From assembly GCA_900472605.1 (NCBI GenBank), contig UCJD01000060.1, positions 29,871 to 93,870 on the forward strand: 64,000 bases of DNA. The letters are read 5' to 3'. Positions 41,269 to 49,348 of this stretch are shown here, one piece after another. A program made the position numbers and the translations under genes. Numbering within the stretch: position 1 is the first letter of the stretch; each line of letters opens with the position of its first letter. The notes under the pieces were generated by a model. That model had not been told where the DNA came from, ran no database searches, and was given only the letters and a program-made list of their open reading frames with translations. Origin of the DNA: Hyphomicrobiales bacterium. GTDB lineage: Bacteria; Pseudomonadota; Alphaproteobacteria; Rhizobiales; Rhizobiaceae.

Positions 41269-42114
41269 CTACTGCATCCCCTTCGCCACATAGATCTGCG
41301 GCTTCTTCGGCAGTGTGCGCATCGATACGTCGATGCTGTTGCCCGAGGCGTAAACGACGTCGAAGTCGGGGCCGAATAGCGAGAGGAAGTTGGCGAGCGG
41401 CCGTTGCTGGTGCATCGGCAGGACGAGCGAGGAGCGCAGGCGCTTGATGATGCGGCTCATGCTGTCGGCGCCCATGGTGAGCCCGCCGTCAACGGGGACC
41501 ATGACGATATCCAGCCGGCCGATCTCGGTGTAGTGGGCGTCGGTCAGTTCATAGTGCAGGTGGCCGAGATGGCCGATGCAGAGCCCCGCCACCTCGAAGA
41601 TGAAGATCGAGTTTCCATCCGGCTGTGCGCCGCCGTAACCGCCCCTGATATCGGTGGTGACGTTGCGGATGTAGGTGTCGCCAACCATCAGGTCGATCTT
41701 GGCCTTCTCGCCCGGCACGTCGCTCCAGCCGTGCAGCACGTATTTGATGTCAGGATCAGGCGTCAGTGTGTAGTGCGAGGAGTGGGCGCGGTTCATCGTC
41801 GCCACCATCGGCGGCTGCGGCGGCGTGTACCAGCCGCTGTAATCGGTGGCGATGCTGATGCCGCCGGGTGTCTCGATCAGGAAGGTCGAGTGGCCGATAT
41901 AGGTCAGCGTCACGGTTTCGTTGTCTGCCGCCGTGGCGATCGGCACGGCGCCGGAAAAGCTCGCGAATGTCGCCTTGGGAATGGATTGCGCGATCGCCTG
42001 GCATTGGCTGACGTTTCGGCGCGCTTCCTGCGCTTGCGCGGCGTCAGGACCCAACCAACCCGGCAGCAGGCCGGAGAGGGTGGTCATTGCGAAGACAAGA
42101 AAATGCAGCTTCAT
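41269..42114 (-). CDS. Periplasmic MBL-fold metallo-hydrolase-like protein
   Basis: This 281-residue protein has a signal peptide (MKLHFLVFAMTTLSGLLPGW, cleavage after AQA near 28). The rest resembles the UlaG/beta-lactamase fold: VTLTYIGHSTFLIETPGG, IATDYSG, GHLGHLHYEL, VMVPVDGGLTMG and VLPMHQQRP. The usual THxHxDH metal motif is altered to NRAHSSHYT, so the Asp is missing and only some ligands remain. It could be a hydrolase with altered metal site or an inactive homologue. It is divergent from nothing obvious and lies alone after higA. Confidence 0.78.
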   Translation of the reverse strand: MKLHFLVFAMTTLSGLLPGWLGPDAAQAQEARRNVSQCQAIAQSIPKATFASFSGAVPIATAADNETVTLTYIGHSTFLIETPGGISIATDYSGWYTPPQPPMVATMNRAHSSHYTLTPDPDIKYVLHGWSDVPGEKAKIDLMVGDTYIRNVTTDIRGGYGGAQPDGNSIFIFEVAGLCIGHLGHLHYELTDAHYTEIGRLDIVMVPVDGGLTMGADSMSRIIKRLRSSLVLPMHQQRPLANFLSLFGPDFDVVYASGNSIDVSMRTLPKKPQIYVAKGMQ

Positions 42115-42227
42115 GCCACGTCCCCAGCGCTTTCACTGGCAAAAGGATGCGGCAAGGGTCGGCAGCGGTCCAGATCAAATCCTGTAACCGCTGCTCACTT
42201 TTCCGTCACCGGAACATGGTGCCCGGT

Positions 42228-43052
42228 TTAGCGCCAGAATTCCGGGATGGTTTCCGACAGTCTCGGGCCAAGGCGCAGCGGTGCGATTTTTTCGGCGAGC
42301 CCGGTCGCGTCCGAGATCTCGACGCCGACGCCGCAGATGGTAGCGGGGCCGGTGGCGGCCTCCATGCGGCCCTTGGGCATCTTGGAGATGAACCGGTTGA
42401 GGGGCTCTTCCTTGTCCATGCCGAGCGACGAGTCATAATCGCCGCACATGCCGGCATCGGAGAGATAGGCGGTGCCGCCGTTCAGGATCTGATGGTCGGC
42501 GGTTGGCACATGCGTGTGGGTGCCGACGACGAAGGAGGCGCGGCCATCGACGAAATGACCGAAGCACTGCTTCTCGCTGGTGGCTTCCGCATGGAAATCG
42601 AAGATGATCGCATCGGCCTGTTCCTTCAGCGGGCAGGCGTCGAGAATGGTCTCGGCCGCCTTGAAGGGGTCGTCCAGTTCCGGATGCATGAAGACGCGGC
42701 CCATGACGTTGGCAACCAGCACGCGGGCGCCGTTGCGGGCGTAGAACAGGCCCGAGCCGCGGCCGGGCGTGCCCTGGGGATAATTGGCAGGGCGCAGGAA
42801 CTGGTCGTTTCGACCGGCAAAAGCGACCGCTTCCTTCTGGTCCCAGACGTGGTTGCCGGTCGTCACCACGTCGGCGCCGGCATTGATTGTCTCGAGAAAG
42901 ATGTCCTCGGTAATGCCGAAGCCACCGGCGGCGTTTTCGCCGTTGACGACGACGAAGTCGAGCTTCAGGTCCGATATCAGGCCGGGGAGGCGATCCCACA
43001 CCGCCGTGCGTCCCGTCTTGCCGACCATGTCACCCAAAAAAAGCAGTCGCAT
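42228..43052 (-). CDS. YmdB-like metallophosphoesterase (TIGR00282)
   Basis: This 274-residue enzyme has the calcineurin-like metal ligands: MRLLFLGDMVGKTGR (Asp8), VVNGENAAGGFGIT (Asn, Glu), TTGNHVWDQKE (Asn-His), FDFHAEATSEK and VVGTHTHVPTAD. TIGR00282 proteins such as Bacillus YmdB hydrolyse 2',3'-cyclic nucleotides. The start at 43052 lies 2 bases past the 5-formyl-THF cyclo-ligase stop, so the two are one operon, an arrangement common in rhizobia. Confidence 0.92.
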   Translation of the reverse strand: MRLLFLGDMVGKTGRTAVWDRLPGLISDLKLDFVVVNGENAAGGFGITEDIFLETINAGADVVTTGNHVWDQKEAVAFAGRNDQFLRPANYPQGTPGRGSGLFYARNGARVLVANVMGRVFMHPELDDPFKAAETILDACPLKEQADAIIFDFHAEATSEKQCFGHFVDGRASFVVGTHTHVPTADHQILNGGTAYLSDAGMCGDYDSSLGMDKEEPLNRFISKMPKGRMEAATGPATICGVGVEISDATGLAEKIAPLRLGPRLSETIPEFWR

Positions 43053-43054
43053 TG

Positions 43055-43654
43055 CTATCCAATCCAAGAGGCAAAAAAGCGCAGGCCGCTTTCTGTCAGG
43101 ATGGCATCCAGGCTTACATCGTGCGGCTCGTCGGGCACATGTGCCACTTCCTGGCAGTCGAATGCAATGCCGATGAGTTTCGGATGTATGCCTTTTTGCC
43201 TCAAACGGTCGATCGCGCGGTCATAATGGCCGGCGCCGTAGCCGATCCGGTGGCCGCGCTGGTCGAAAGCGGACAGCGGCACGAGCAGGATTTCGGGGTC
43301 GAGAACGGGCGCGTCGGGCCCCGGACCCGAGGTGCCGAAGCCGGTCGAGACCAGCGGCGCGCCGTCCATCAGTTCGCGGAAAGCGATGGTCTGTCGGTCG
43401 AGAATGGCGGGGACGCACAGCCTGGCGCCACGTGCGCGAAACCAGGCCATCAGCGGGCGAAGGTCTGCTTCCGAGCGGATCGGCAGGAAGCCGGAGATGA
43501 TCGTGCCGGGTGCGAACGCAATCGCCTCGCCGGCGTGTTCGGCCATGGCAAGGCTCATTGCCGTCCTGGTCTCCAAGGGAATGGCATCCCTCAGCGCCAG
43601 CCTTTCGGCGCGCATCCCGGCCTTTATGTCTTTTGCGTTCATGATATCCGCCAT
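43055..43654 (-). CDS. 5-formyltetrahydrofolate cyclo-ligase
   Basis: This 199-residue enzyme converts 5-formyl-THF to 5,10-methenyl-THF using ATP. It shows the N-terminal KDIKAGMRAERLALRDAIPL, a FLPIRSEADLRPLM strand and the C-terminal signature LLVPLSAFDQRGHRIGYGAGHYDR. The start is either the ATG at 43654 (AGAAAGAGC before it) or 12 bases inward; both give normal length. In many proteobacteria this gene follows zapA and 6S RNA; here it is 27 kb away, before the phosphoesterase. Confidence 0.93.
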   Translation of the reverse strand: MADIMNAKDIKAGMRAERLALRDAIPLETRTAMSLAMAEHAGEAIAFAPGTIISGFLPIRSEADLRPLMAWFRARGARLCVPAILDRQTIAFRELMDGAPLVSTGFGTSGPGPDAPVLDPEILLVPLSAFDQRGHRIGYGAGHYDRAIDRLRQKGIHPKLIGIAFDCQEVAHVPDEPHDVSLDAILTESGLRFFASWIG

Positions 43655-43739
43655 GCTCTTTCTGGCGGGACAATAGAACGCCCGGCGGGCAATGCAACGC
43701 GCGTATGCAAATGCAACGCGCGAATGCGACGTTCCCGAG

Positions 43740-44630
43740 TCAGGCAACCGGCTGTGTTGCAAGCGCGTGGATGGTTTCCTCGAAGAGCGGCAATCCGCCG
43801 GGCTGCCAGCCGAGGGCCTGCAACTTGGTGGTATCCATCGGCGTCAGACGCGATTTGTCGGCTGCTACAGGCAGGCGATTGGCGCAGTCATGCTCCCATC
43901 GGATCGGTTCGAGAATATCCCAAGTGTCGAGCGCGAGGTCGGAGACGTTGAAGGTCTCGCCGGAAATGCGACCGGCATCGGCCTCGAGCATGATGCGGAC
44001 AGCCTTGCCGACATCCTTTCCGTGCACTTCGGTGCCGGCGCGGGCGGGGATCGGCCGGCCGCTCAGGTAATCGCCGAACAGCTTGTCCCATTTGTTGGGG
44101 CGCTGATTGCCGTAGACGCCGGTGAGGCGCAGGCTGGCCGTGGCGAAGCCGGGGGCGGCCAGATGCGCCAGGCTGCGCTCGGCGTCGAGCTTGGTCTGGC
44201 CGTAGAGCGTTTCCGGCTTTTCCTGCGTTGCCTCCGTCAGCGTGGTCCCCGGCGGATGCTCGCCATAGGCCGCGCGACTGGAGATGAAGATGCAGCGGCG
44301 CGTGCCGGCGCGCTTGGCCGCCTCGAACAGGCGCACGCTGCCATCGAGATTGAAGCGCCTGAAGGTCTCGGGATCGTCGCCCTCGCCGCCGCGATATTTG
44401 CCGGGCGCGTGATGGAAGGCGGCGTGCACGAAGAAATAGGCGTCGTCGAAAGCCTCGATGTGGTCCTTCTCGGGGTCGAGCGACAGCGGCGCGAAATCGA
44501 CTGGTCGGGAGAAGGCGCGCGGCAGCGGGGCATGGCGGCCACCGATGATCACCGAATATCCGGCTGCAAGCAGTTCCTCGACGATATAACGACCGACAAG
44601 TCCTGTTCCACCCGATACCAGTACCTTCAT
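43740..44630 (-). CDS. sqdC: SqdC-like NAD-dependent epimerase/reductase of sulfolipid synthesis
   Basis: This 296-residue extended short-chain dehydrogenase has the Rossmann motif VSGGTGLVGRYIVEEL at residues 5-20, SSRAAYGEHPPG near 116 and the catalytic YGQTKLDAE near 143. Alone it would be called an epimerase/dehydratase, but its position after sqdB and an SqdD-like glycosyltransferase matches the sqdBDC operon of Rhodobacter and Sinorhizobium. The exact reaction of SqdC is not settled. The start overlaps the sqdD stop by 4 bases. Confidence 0.75.
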   Translation of the reverse strand: MKVLVSGGTGLVGRYIVEELLAAGYSVIIGGRHAPLPRAFSRPVDFAPLSLDPEKDHIEAFDDAYFFVHAAFHHAPGKYRGGEGDDPETFRRFNLDGSVRLFEAAKRAGTRRCIFISSRAAYGEHPPGTTLTEATQEKPETLYGQTKLDAERSLAHLAAPGFATASLRLTGVYGNQRPNKWDKLFGDYLSGRPIPARAGTEVHGKDVGKAVRIMLEADAGRISGETFNVSDLALDTWDILEPIRWEHDCANRLPVAADKSRLTPMDTTKLQALGWQPGGLPLFEETIHALATQPVA

Positions 44631-45445
44631 GCTGCCCCTTCCGGATTGGCCATCGACGATATGTCCGGCACGTCATCGCCTGCGTAGAACGCCTGCCAGA
44701 GATCGATCAGCGGCTTCAGCCTGTCGGCCTTCGGATGATCCTTTTCCCACGGCTTTTCATACTGGTAGTGCAGGACGGAAATACTGTTCCAGTCCCAAAG
44801 CGCGGGCATGGTAAACCAGACATATTGTAGCATGTTGAAATAGACGGGTAGACCATGCCATTCCGGGAAATATGCCTGCAGGAAGGTCTGGTCGGTGCGT
44901 TTCCACAGGATTTCCGGCTGGTCGAGCCGCTCCAGCATGGCGCGGAACGTGTCCTCGGATGGCCGGGCTACGAACACGCCGGAGTTCATGCGGTGGAAGT
45001 CGGCGAGCGATTCGTAGACGTTCGGGGCGGCGGAAAATTCGGGGTAGGCGAAGAGGCGGTCGATATTGCGCAGCACGATGGCATCGGCGTCGATGAAGAC
45101 GCAGCGGTCGTATTCCGTCAGTTCCCAGAGGCGCAGCTTGCAGAAATTGTCGAGCGGCGAATGGAAGAGCGGCTTGCGGCCCTTGGTGAAGGGGGCGGCG
45201 GCATGTAGCTGGCCGCGGGCGTGGCGTTCGTTGAAGGCGTCCGACAGCGGCAGATGCTCGACCGGGAGGAGGCGGCAGCCGAGCGTTTCGAGAGGCGCGA
45301 GGTCTGCTTCGGCGACGCCGCCGGTGTGGAGGATGACGATGTCGGCTGTCGTGTGCGTCAGCTTCAGCGAGCGGGCCAGGGCGGTGGCGCCCATGGCGTA
45401 GTCGGCGTTGGTGACGAGGGTGACGTAGGCGTGGCGGGGGGTCAT
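44627..45445 (-). CDS. sqdD: SqdD-like GT8 glycosyltransferase of sulfolipid synthesis
   Basis: This 272-residue protein has the glycogenin-like GT8 fold: HAYVTLVTNADYAMGATALA near the start, RCVFIDADAIVLRNIDRLF with the DAD metal motif near 118, and FNMLQYVWFTMP near 220. In the sqdBDC operons SqdD is thought to move sulfoquinovose from UDP to diacylglycerol. The ATG at 45445 is at the conserved start; a longer frame upstream runs through a repeat element and is not real. It overlaps sqdC (ATGA). Confidence 0.82.
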   Translation of the reverse strand: MTPRHAYVTLVTNADYAMGATALARSLKLTHTTADIVILHTGGVAEADLAPLETLGCRLLPVEHLPLSDAFNERHARGQLHAAAPFTKGRKPLFHSPLDNFCKLRLWELTEYDRCVFIDADAIVLRNIDRLFAYPEFSAAPNVYESLADFHRMNSGVFVARPSEDTFRAMLERLDQPEILWKRTDQTFLQAYFPEWHGLPVYFNMLQYVWFTMPALWDWNSISVLHYQYEKPWEKDHPKADRLKPLIDLWQAFYAGDDVPDISSMANPEGAA

Positions 45446-45510
45446 TGCTGGAGGGTCTCGGGATAGTTCGTTGCCGTGCGCTCGGCCTGATGTTGCGGCC
45501 GTCGCGTATG

Positions 45511-45640
45511 GAGCCCCCTCATCCGACCCTTCGGGCCACCTTCTCCCCGATGGGGAGAAGGGACGCGGCGCGCCGGCCACCTGCCTCTTCTCCCCACCGG
45601 GGAGAAGTGCCGGAGCGTCAGCGAGGCGATGAGGGGGCCG
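45511..45640. repeat. RIME-like rhizobial palindromic repeat
   Basis: This element of about 130 bases has inverted ends (CCCCCTCATC and GATGAGGGGG) and two inner palindromes, CTTCTCCCC-GATG-GGGAGAAG-like at 45540-45560 and CTTCTCCCC / GGGGAGAAG at 45587-45607. These are the hallmarks of Rhizobium intergenic mosaic elements (RIME). It lies in the gap between sqdB and sqdD. Confidence 0.85.
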
Positions 45641-45671
45641 CGCGCTTGGCGCTTGCCATTTTCCACCATCC

Positions 45672-46892
45672 TCACGACACCGACTTCAATCGCTTGCCCT
45701 CGGGATCATGGTTGATCGTCGGCGCGATATCCCTGGTCCAGGCGGACACCGCCGGCACACGGTTGCGATCGACGCGGTAGGCGAATTTCCTGGCGACGTC
45801 GACGATCTCGCCCATCAGCCCTGTCTTCAAGGTGATCGGATCGAGGCCTAGGTTGCGGAACTTGTCGTTCTTCACGATCAGCTCGTTTTCCGGCGCTTCC
45901 TTGCGCGGATTGGGCAGCCAGGCGATCTCGGCGCCGGTCATCTTGGAGATCATCTCAGCGAGGTCGCGGACGCGGTGGGTTTCTGTCATCTGGTTGAAGA
46001 TCTCGACGCGGGCGCCGCGCGTCGGCGGGTTCTTCAGCGCCAGCTCGATGCAGCGTACGGAATCCTGGATATGGATGAAGGCGCGGGTCTGGCCGCCGGT
46101 GCCGTGGACGGTGAGCGGATAGCCGATTGCGGCCTGGATCAGGAAGCGGTTGAGGACCGTCCCGTAGTCGCCGTCATAGTCGAAGCGGTTGACCAGTTGC
46201 TCATGCCGCCGCGTTTGCTCCGTATGGGTGCCCCAGACGATGCCCTGGTGCAGGTCGGTGATCCTGACGCCGTCGTTCTTGGCGTAGAAATGAAAGAGCG
46301 TCTGATCCAGGCATTTGGTCATGTGGTAGATCGAGCCCGGATTGGCGGGGTAGAGGATTTCCTGGCTGACCGTCTCGCCTGATGTCGTCTCGATGCCGAC
46401 AGGGAGATATCCCTCCGGGATCGCGGCGCCGACCGTCGAATAGCCGTAGACGCCCATGGTGCCCAGGTGAACCAGATGCGCGTCGAGCTGCAGTTCGACC
46501 AGCGCGTTGAGCAAGTTGTGTGTGGCGTTGATGTTGTTGTTGACGGTGTAGTTCTTGTGGCGGTCGCTCTTCATCGAATAGGGCGCGGCGCGCTGCTCGG
46601 CGAAATGGATGATGGCGTCGGGCCGGTTTTCGGCGAGCCAGCTTTTCAGAAGCTCGTAATCGCGAGCGAGATCGATCAGGTTGAAATGGATGCGGCGGCC
46701 TGTTTCGGCGTGCCAGATGCGTGTTCGTTCCTGGATCGAATCCATCGGGGTGAGGGACTGGACGCCGAGTTCGGTGTCGATCCAGCGCCTGGAGAGATTG
46801 TCGAGAATATGAATCTCGTGGCCCGCTTCCGACAGATGCAACGATGTTGGCCAGCCGATAAATCCATCTCCGCCCATCACCGCAATCTTCAT
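45672..46892 (-). CDS. sqdB: UDP-sulfoquinovose synthase
   Basis: This 406-residue enzyme makes UDP-sulfoquinovose from UDP-glucose and sulfite, the head-group donor of the sulfolipid SQDG. It shows VMGGDGFIGWPTSLHL at residues 5-20, the family-specific SRRWIDTELGVQSLTPM near 35, YTVNNNINATHNLL near 115, the catalytic YHMTKCLDQ near 190 and GIVWGTHTEQTRRH near 217. It heads the sqdB-(RIME)-sqdD-sqdC group. SQDG replaces phospholipid when phosphate is short in rhizobia. The family is clear. Confidence 0.93.
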   Translation of the reverse strand: MKIAVMGGDGFIGWPTSLHLSEAGHEIHILDNLSRRWIDTELGVQSLTPMDSIQERTRIWHAETGRRIHFNLIDLARDYELLKSWLAENRPDAIIHFAEQRAAPYSMKSDRHKNYTVNNNINATHNLLNALVELQLDAHLVHLGTMGVYGYSTVGAAIPEGYLPVGIETTSGETVSQEILYPANPGSIYHMTKCLDQTLFHFYAKNDGVRITDLHQGIVWGTHTEQTRRHEQLVNRFDYDGDYGTVLNRFLIQAAIGYPLTVHGTGGQTRAFIHIQDSVRCIELALKNPPTRGARVEIFNQMTETHRVRDLAEMISKMTGAEIAWLPNPRKEAPENELIVKNDKFRNLGLDPITLKTGLMGEIVDVARKFAYRVDRNRVPAVSAWTRDIAPTINHDPEGKRLKSVS

Positions 46893-47011
46893 GGCGTCGT
46901 CTCCTTGTTGGCCTTCGCTATCGAGAATTACTTAGAAAGCGTGACAATTGTTCAATGCTTGCAAGGCGGAATGTCTTCAGCCAAAGAGGGCACGCGACTT
47001 TGGAGAAAATT

Positions 47012-47470
47012 ATGGCGGACGGTGTGCATTCGATCTCTCATTCGATCTCGGGCGAACTGACAGAAGCGGGCCATCGCCTGCTGCAGCGGGTCTATTACGA
47101 GGACACGGATTTCTCCGGCCTCGTCTACCACGCCCGCTATCTGCACTTCCTCGAGCGCGGCCGCACCGACTATCTGCGCTGCCTCGGCGTCGAGCAGCGC
47201 GAGTTGATCACCGCCGATGAAGAAGGGCTGGTCTTCGTCGTCCATCGCATGGAGATCGACTTCAAGTCGCCGGCGCGCATGGACGATATCCTGACGGTGA
47301 CGACACGCACCGAAAAGGCCGGCGGCGCCAAGATGGTGCTCGCCCAGGAGATCCGCCGCGACGACACGCTCTTGATCGCCGCAAAAGTGATCATCGCCGT
47401 CATCAACGCCAGCGGCCGTCCTCGGCGGCTGCCGGAGGGGTTGGCGAAGCAGATGATGATCGGGGTGTGA
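47012..47470 (+). CDS. ybgC: Acyl-CoA thioesterase YbgC, Tol-Pal associated
   Basis: This 152-residue hot-dog-fold thioesterase has VYYEDTDFSGLVYHARYLHF near residue 28 with the catalytic Asp, and ERGRTDYLR near 49. It hydrolyses acyl-CoA or acyl-ACP and is the usual first gene of the tol-pal cluster, linked to phospholipid metabolism. The start is the ATG at 47012 with GGAGAAAATT before it. A TA module separates it here from tolQ. Confidence 0.93.
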   Translation: MADGVHSISHSISGELTEAGHRLLQRVYYEDTDFSGLVYHARYLHFLERGRTDYLRCLGVEQRELITADEEGLVFVVHRMEIDFKSPARMDDILTVTTRTEKAGGAKMVLAQEIRRDDTLLIAAKVIIAVINASGRPRRLPEGLAKQMMIGV

Positions 47471-47539
47471 TGGCGGCAGTTCGTTGAAAATTCGCAAGCA
47501 AACTGCTATGTAGTCACTTGTGGTCACACTGAGGTTCGG

Positions 47540-47803
47540 ATGACGACAGTTACACTTCGCGATGCAAAGGCAACCTTCTCTAGTCTGGTGGATGAAGCGA
47601 TGAGCGGCGCGTTCGTGACGATTACTCGCCACGGGAAGCCTGTCGCCGCGATCGTTTCGCTTGAAGCGGCGGAGGAGGCAAAGAAGGCGCTTGCCAAGAC
47701 GAAGCCCAATTTCGGCGAGTATCTGATGTCGTTTCCCGGCGGTCTCGACGATGACCTCGATCTGGATCGTAACATGTCCGGCATGCGTGATGCCGACCTG
47801 TGA
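47540..47803 (+). CDS. Phd/YefM family antitoxin
   Basis: This 87-residue protein begins MTTVTLRDAKATFSSLVDEA and continues with TITRHGKPVAAIVSLE, the Phd/YefM DNA-binding fold. The tail (GEYLMSFPGGLDDDLDLDRN) should bind the toxin. Its stop overlaps the vapC start by 4 bases. It is the first gene of a module lodged between ybgC and tolQ. Confidence 0.92.
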   Translation: MTTVTLRDAKATFSSLVDEAMSGAFVTITRHGKPVAAIVSLEAAEEAKKALAKTKPNFGEYLMSFPGGLDDDLDLDRNMSGMRDADL

Positions 47804-48249
47804 CCGGTTACCTGCTCGACACCAACATCATCTCGTTGTTTGCGCCGGGTCGGCCGGCAATCTCATCTGATATTCGAGAATGGATGTCTGAGCGAGGTGG
47901 CGAAGGCTCGCTTTATCTGTCGGCCATCACCATCGCCGAAATCCAGCACGGCATCAAAAAACTCGAACGCAAAGGTGCGGATGCGAGGGCGGCCAAACTC
48001 GCGGAGTGGCTTTCCGGATTGATTGGTCAGTTCGGTGATCACGTACTGCCCGTCGACGCGGATATTGCGATGGCGGCTGGCGCGATCGAGGAACAGGCAG
48101 AAGCAAGCGGGCACAGGCCGGGCTTGGCTGACGTGCTGATCGCGGCAACTGCCGCGGTGCTCAAGCTGACGGTGGTTACGTCGAATGTTCGTCACTTCGC
48201 GCCTTTGGGCGTGGCTTTGCTCACACCTGACGACATAGCAGCTTCCTGA
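47800..48249 (+). CDS. VapC/FitB-type PIN-domain toxin
   Basis: This 149-residue PIN ribonuclease starts MTGYLLDTNIISLF with Asp7 and has ITIAEIQHGIKKLE (glutamate near 47), GLADVLIAATA (aspartate near 108) and VVTSNVRHFAPLGV, the full acidic active site. It is of the FitB/VapC branch that pairs with Phd-type antitoxins. It is probably functional. Its start is translationally coupled to the antitoxin. Confidence 0.92.
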   Translation: MTGYLLDTNIISLFAPGRPAISSDIREWMSERGGEGSLYLSAITIAEIQHGIKKLERKGADARAAKLAEWLSGLIGQFGDHVLPVDADIAMAAGAIEEQAEASGHRPGLADVLIAATAAVLKLTVVTSNVRHFAPLGVALLTPDDIAAS

Positions 48250-48605
48250 AAACGTCCTTGCAAAAACATGAGTTTCATGTGAAGGAATTGCGCGCGCAAG
48301 GTTTGTGCGGTTTTGGTCATCGATCGGAGATCTGGCCAAGTATTCCAAGGGATCATTTTCTCGCCAATAGTCAGCCTTTCATAATCCGTCGCTAACGAAC
48401 TATTAACGATAATAGTGTCTTACTCGGATTGTCAGAGTTTGTGCGGTGCACGCCTTCCTTTGACCAAATTTGACGGCAAGGAAAGCGGATAAGAGCTTGG
48501 AAGCTTGACCAGGGCTTTGGGCGGCGGCAGCCAGACACTTCTTGCGAGATCACTTTGTGCCGCCCGGTCAAGTGCCGGGCGTTTGGATTCGGGGATTTTG
48601 GATCA
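48250..48605 (+). other. Intergenic region with the presumed tolQ promoter
   Basis: These 356 bases after the toxin gene have no ORF. An AT-rich stretch at 48360-48430 is the likely promoter of tolQRAB. It includes CTAA-N7-TTAAC at 48392-48407, one mismatch from the CtrA consensus. The position implies that the tol genes do not depend on the ybgC/TA promoter. Confidence 0.5.
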
Positions 48606-49325
48606 ATGGAACAAGTAGGATTGGCAGCGGCTCACACGGACGTCAGTCTCTGGTCGCTCTTCATGCAGGCTGGCCTCGTCGTCAAGCTCGTCATGCTCGG
48701 TCTTATCGCAGCGTCCGTATGGACCTGGGCGATCGTCATCGACAAGTATCTGGCCTTCGGCCGTGCTCGCCGGCAGTTCGACAAGTTCGAGCAGGTATTC
48801 TGGTCGGGTCAGTCGCTGGAAGAACTCTATCGCTCCCTGTCGGAGCGCAACAACACCGGCCTCGCCTCGATCTTCGTCGCCGCCATGCGCGAGTGGAAGA
48901 AGTCGTTCGAGCGCGGCGCGCGTTCGCCGATCGGCCTGCAGATGCGTATCGACCGCGCCATGGACGTGACGCTTTCGCGTGAATCCGAAGGGCTCACCGC
49001 CCGCCTCGGCTCGCTGGCGACGATCGGCTCGGCCGGTCCGTTCGTCGGTCTGTTCGGCACCGTCGTCGGTATCATGACCTCGTTCCAGGCGATCGCCGGT
49101 TCGAAGTCCACCAACCTCGCAGTCGTAGCACCCGGTATCGCCGAGGCGCTGCTGGCAACCGCCATCGGTCTCGTCGCCGCTATTCCGGCGGTTATCGCCT
49201 ACAACAAGTTCTCCGCCGATGCCGGTAAGCTCTCGGGTCGCATGGAAGGCTTCGCGGACGAATTCTCCGCCATCCTTTCGCGCCAGATCGATGAAAAGCT
49301 GCAGCCGCGCGCGGCCGCTCAGTAA
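48606..49325 (+). CDS. tolQ: Tol-Pal inner membrane protein TolQ
   Basis: This 239-residue protein has three membrane helices: residues 20-45 and two near 140-160 and 170-195. The conserved SLATIGSAGPFVGLFGTVVG is near 136 and APGIAEALLATAIGLVAAIP near 176. TolQ with TolR forms the proton-driven motor that energises TolA and keeps the outer membrane tight during division. The ATG at 48606 follows GGATTTTGGATCA. tolR starts 23 bases later. Confidence 0.96.
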   Translation: MEQVGLAAAHTDVSLWSLFMQAGLVVKLVMLGLIAASVWTWAIVIDKYLAFGRARRQFDKFEQVFWSGQSLEELYRSLSERNNTGLASIFVAAMREWKKSFERGARSPIGLQMRIDRAMDVTLSRESEGLTARLGSLATIGSAGPFVGLFGTVVGIMTSFQAIAGSKSTNLAVVAPGIAEALLATAIGLVAAIPAVIAYNKFSADAGKLSGRMEGFADEFSAILSRQIDEKLQPRAAAQ

Positions 49326-49348
49326 CGAACGGGAACGGAGTTAACGAT

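Noticed and set aside
45446..45580. Upstream extension of the sqdD reading frame
   Set aside because: It runs through a RIME-like repeat and lacks a ribosome site; the protein family starts at the later ATG.
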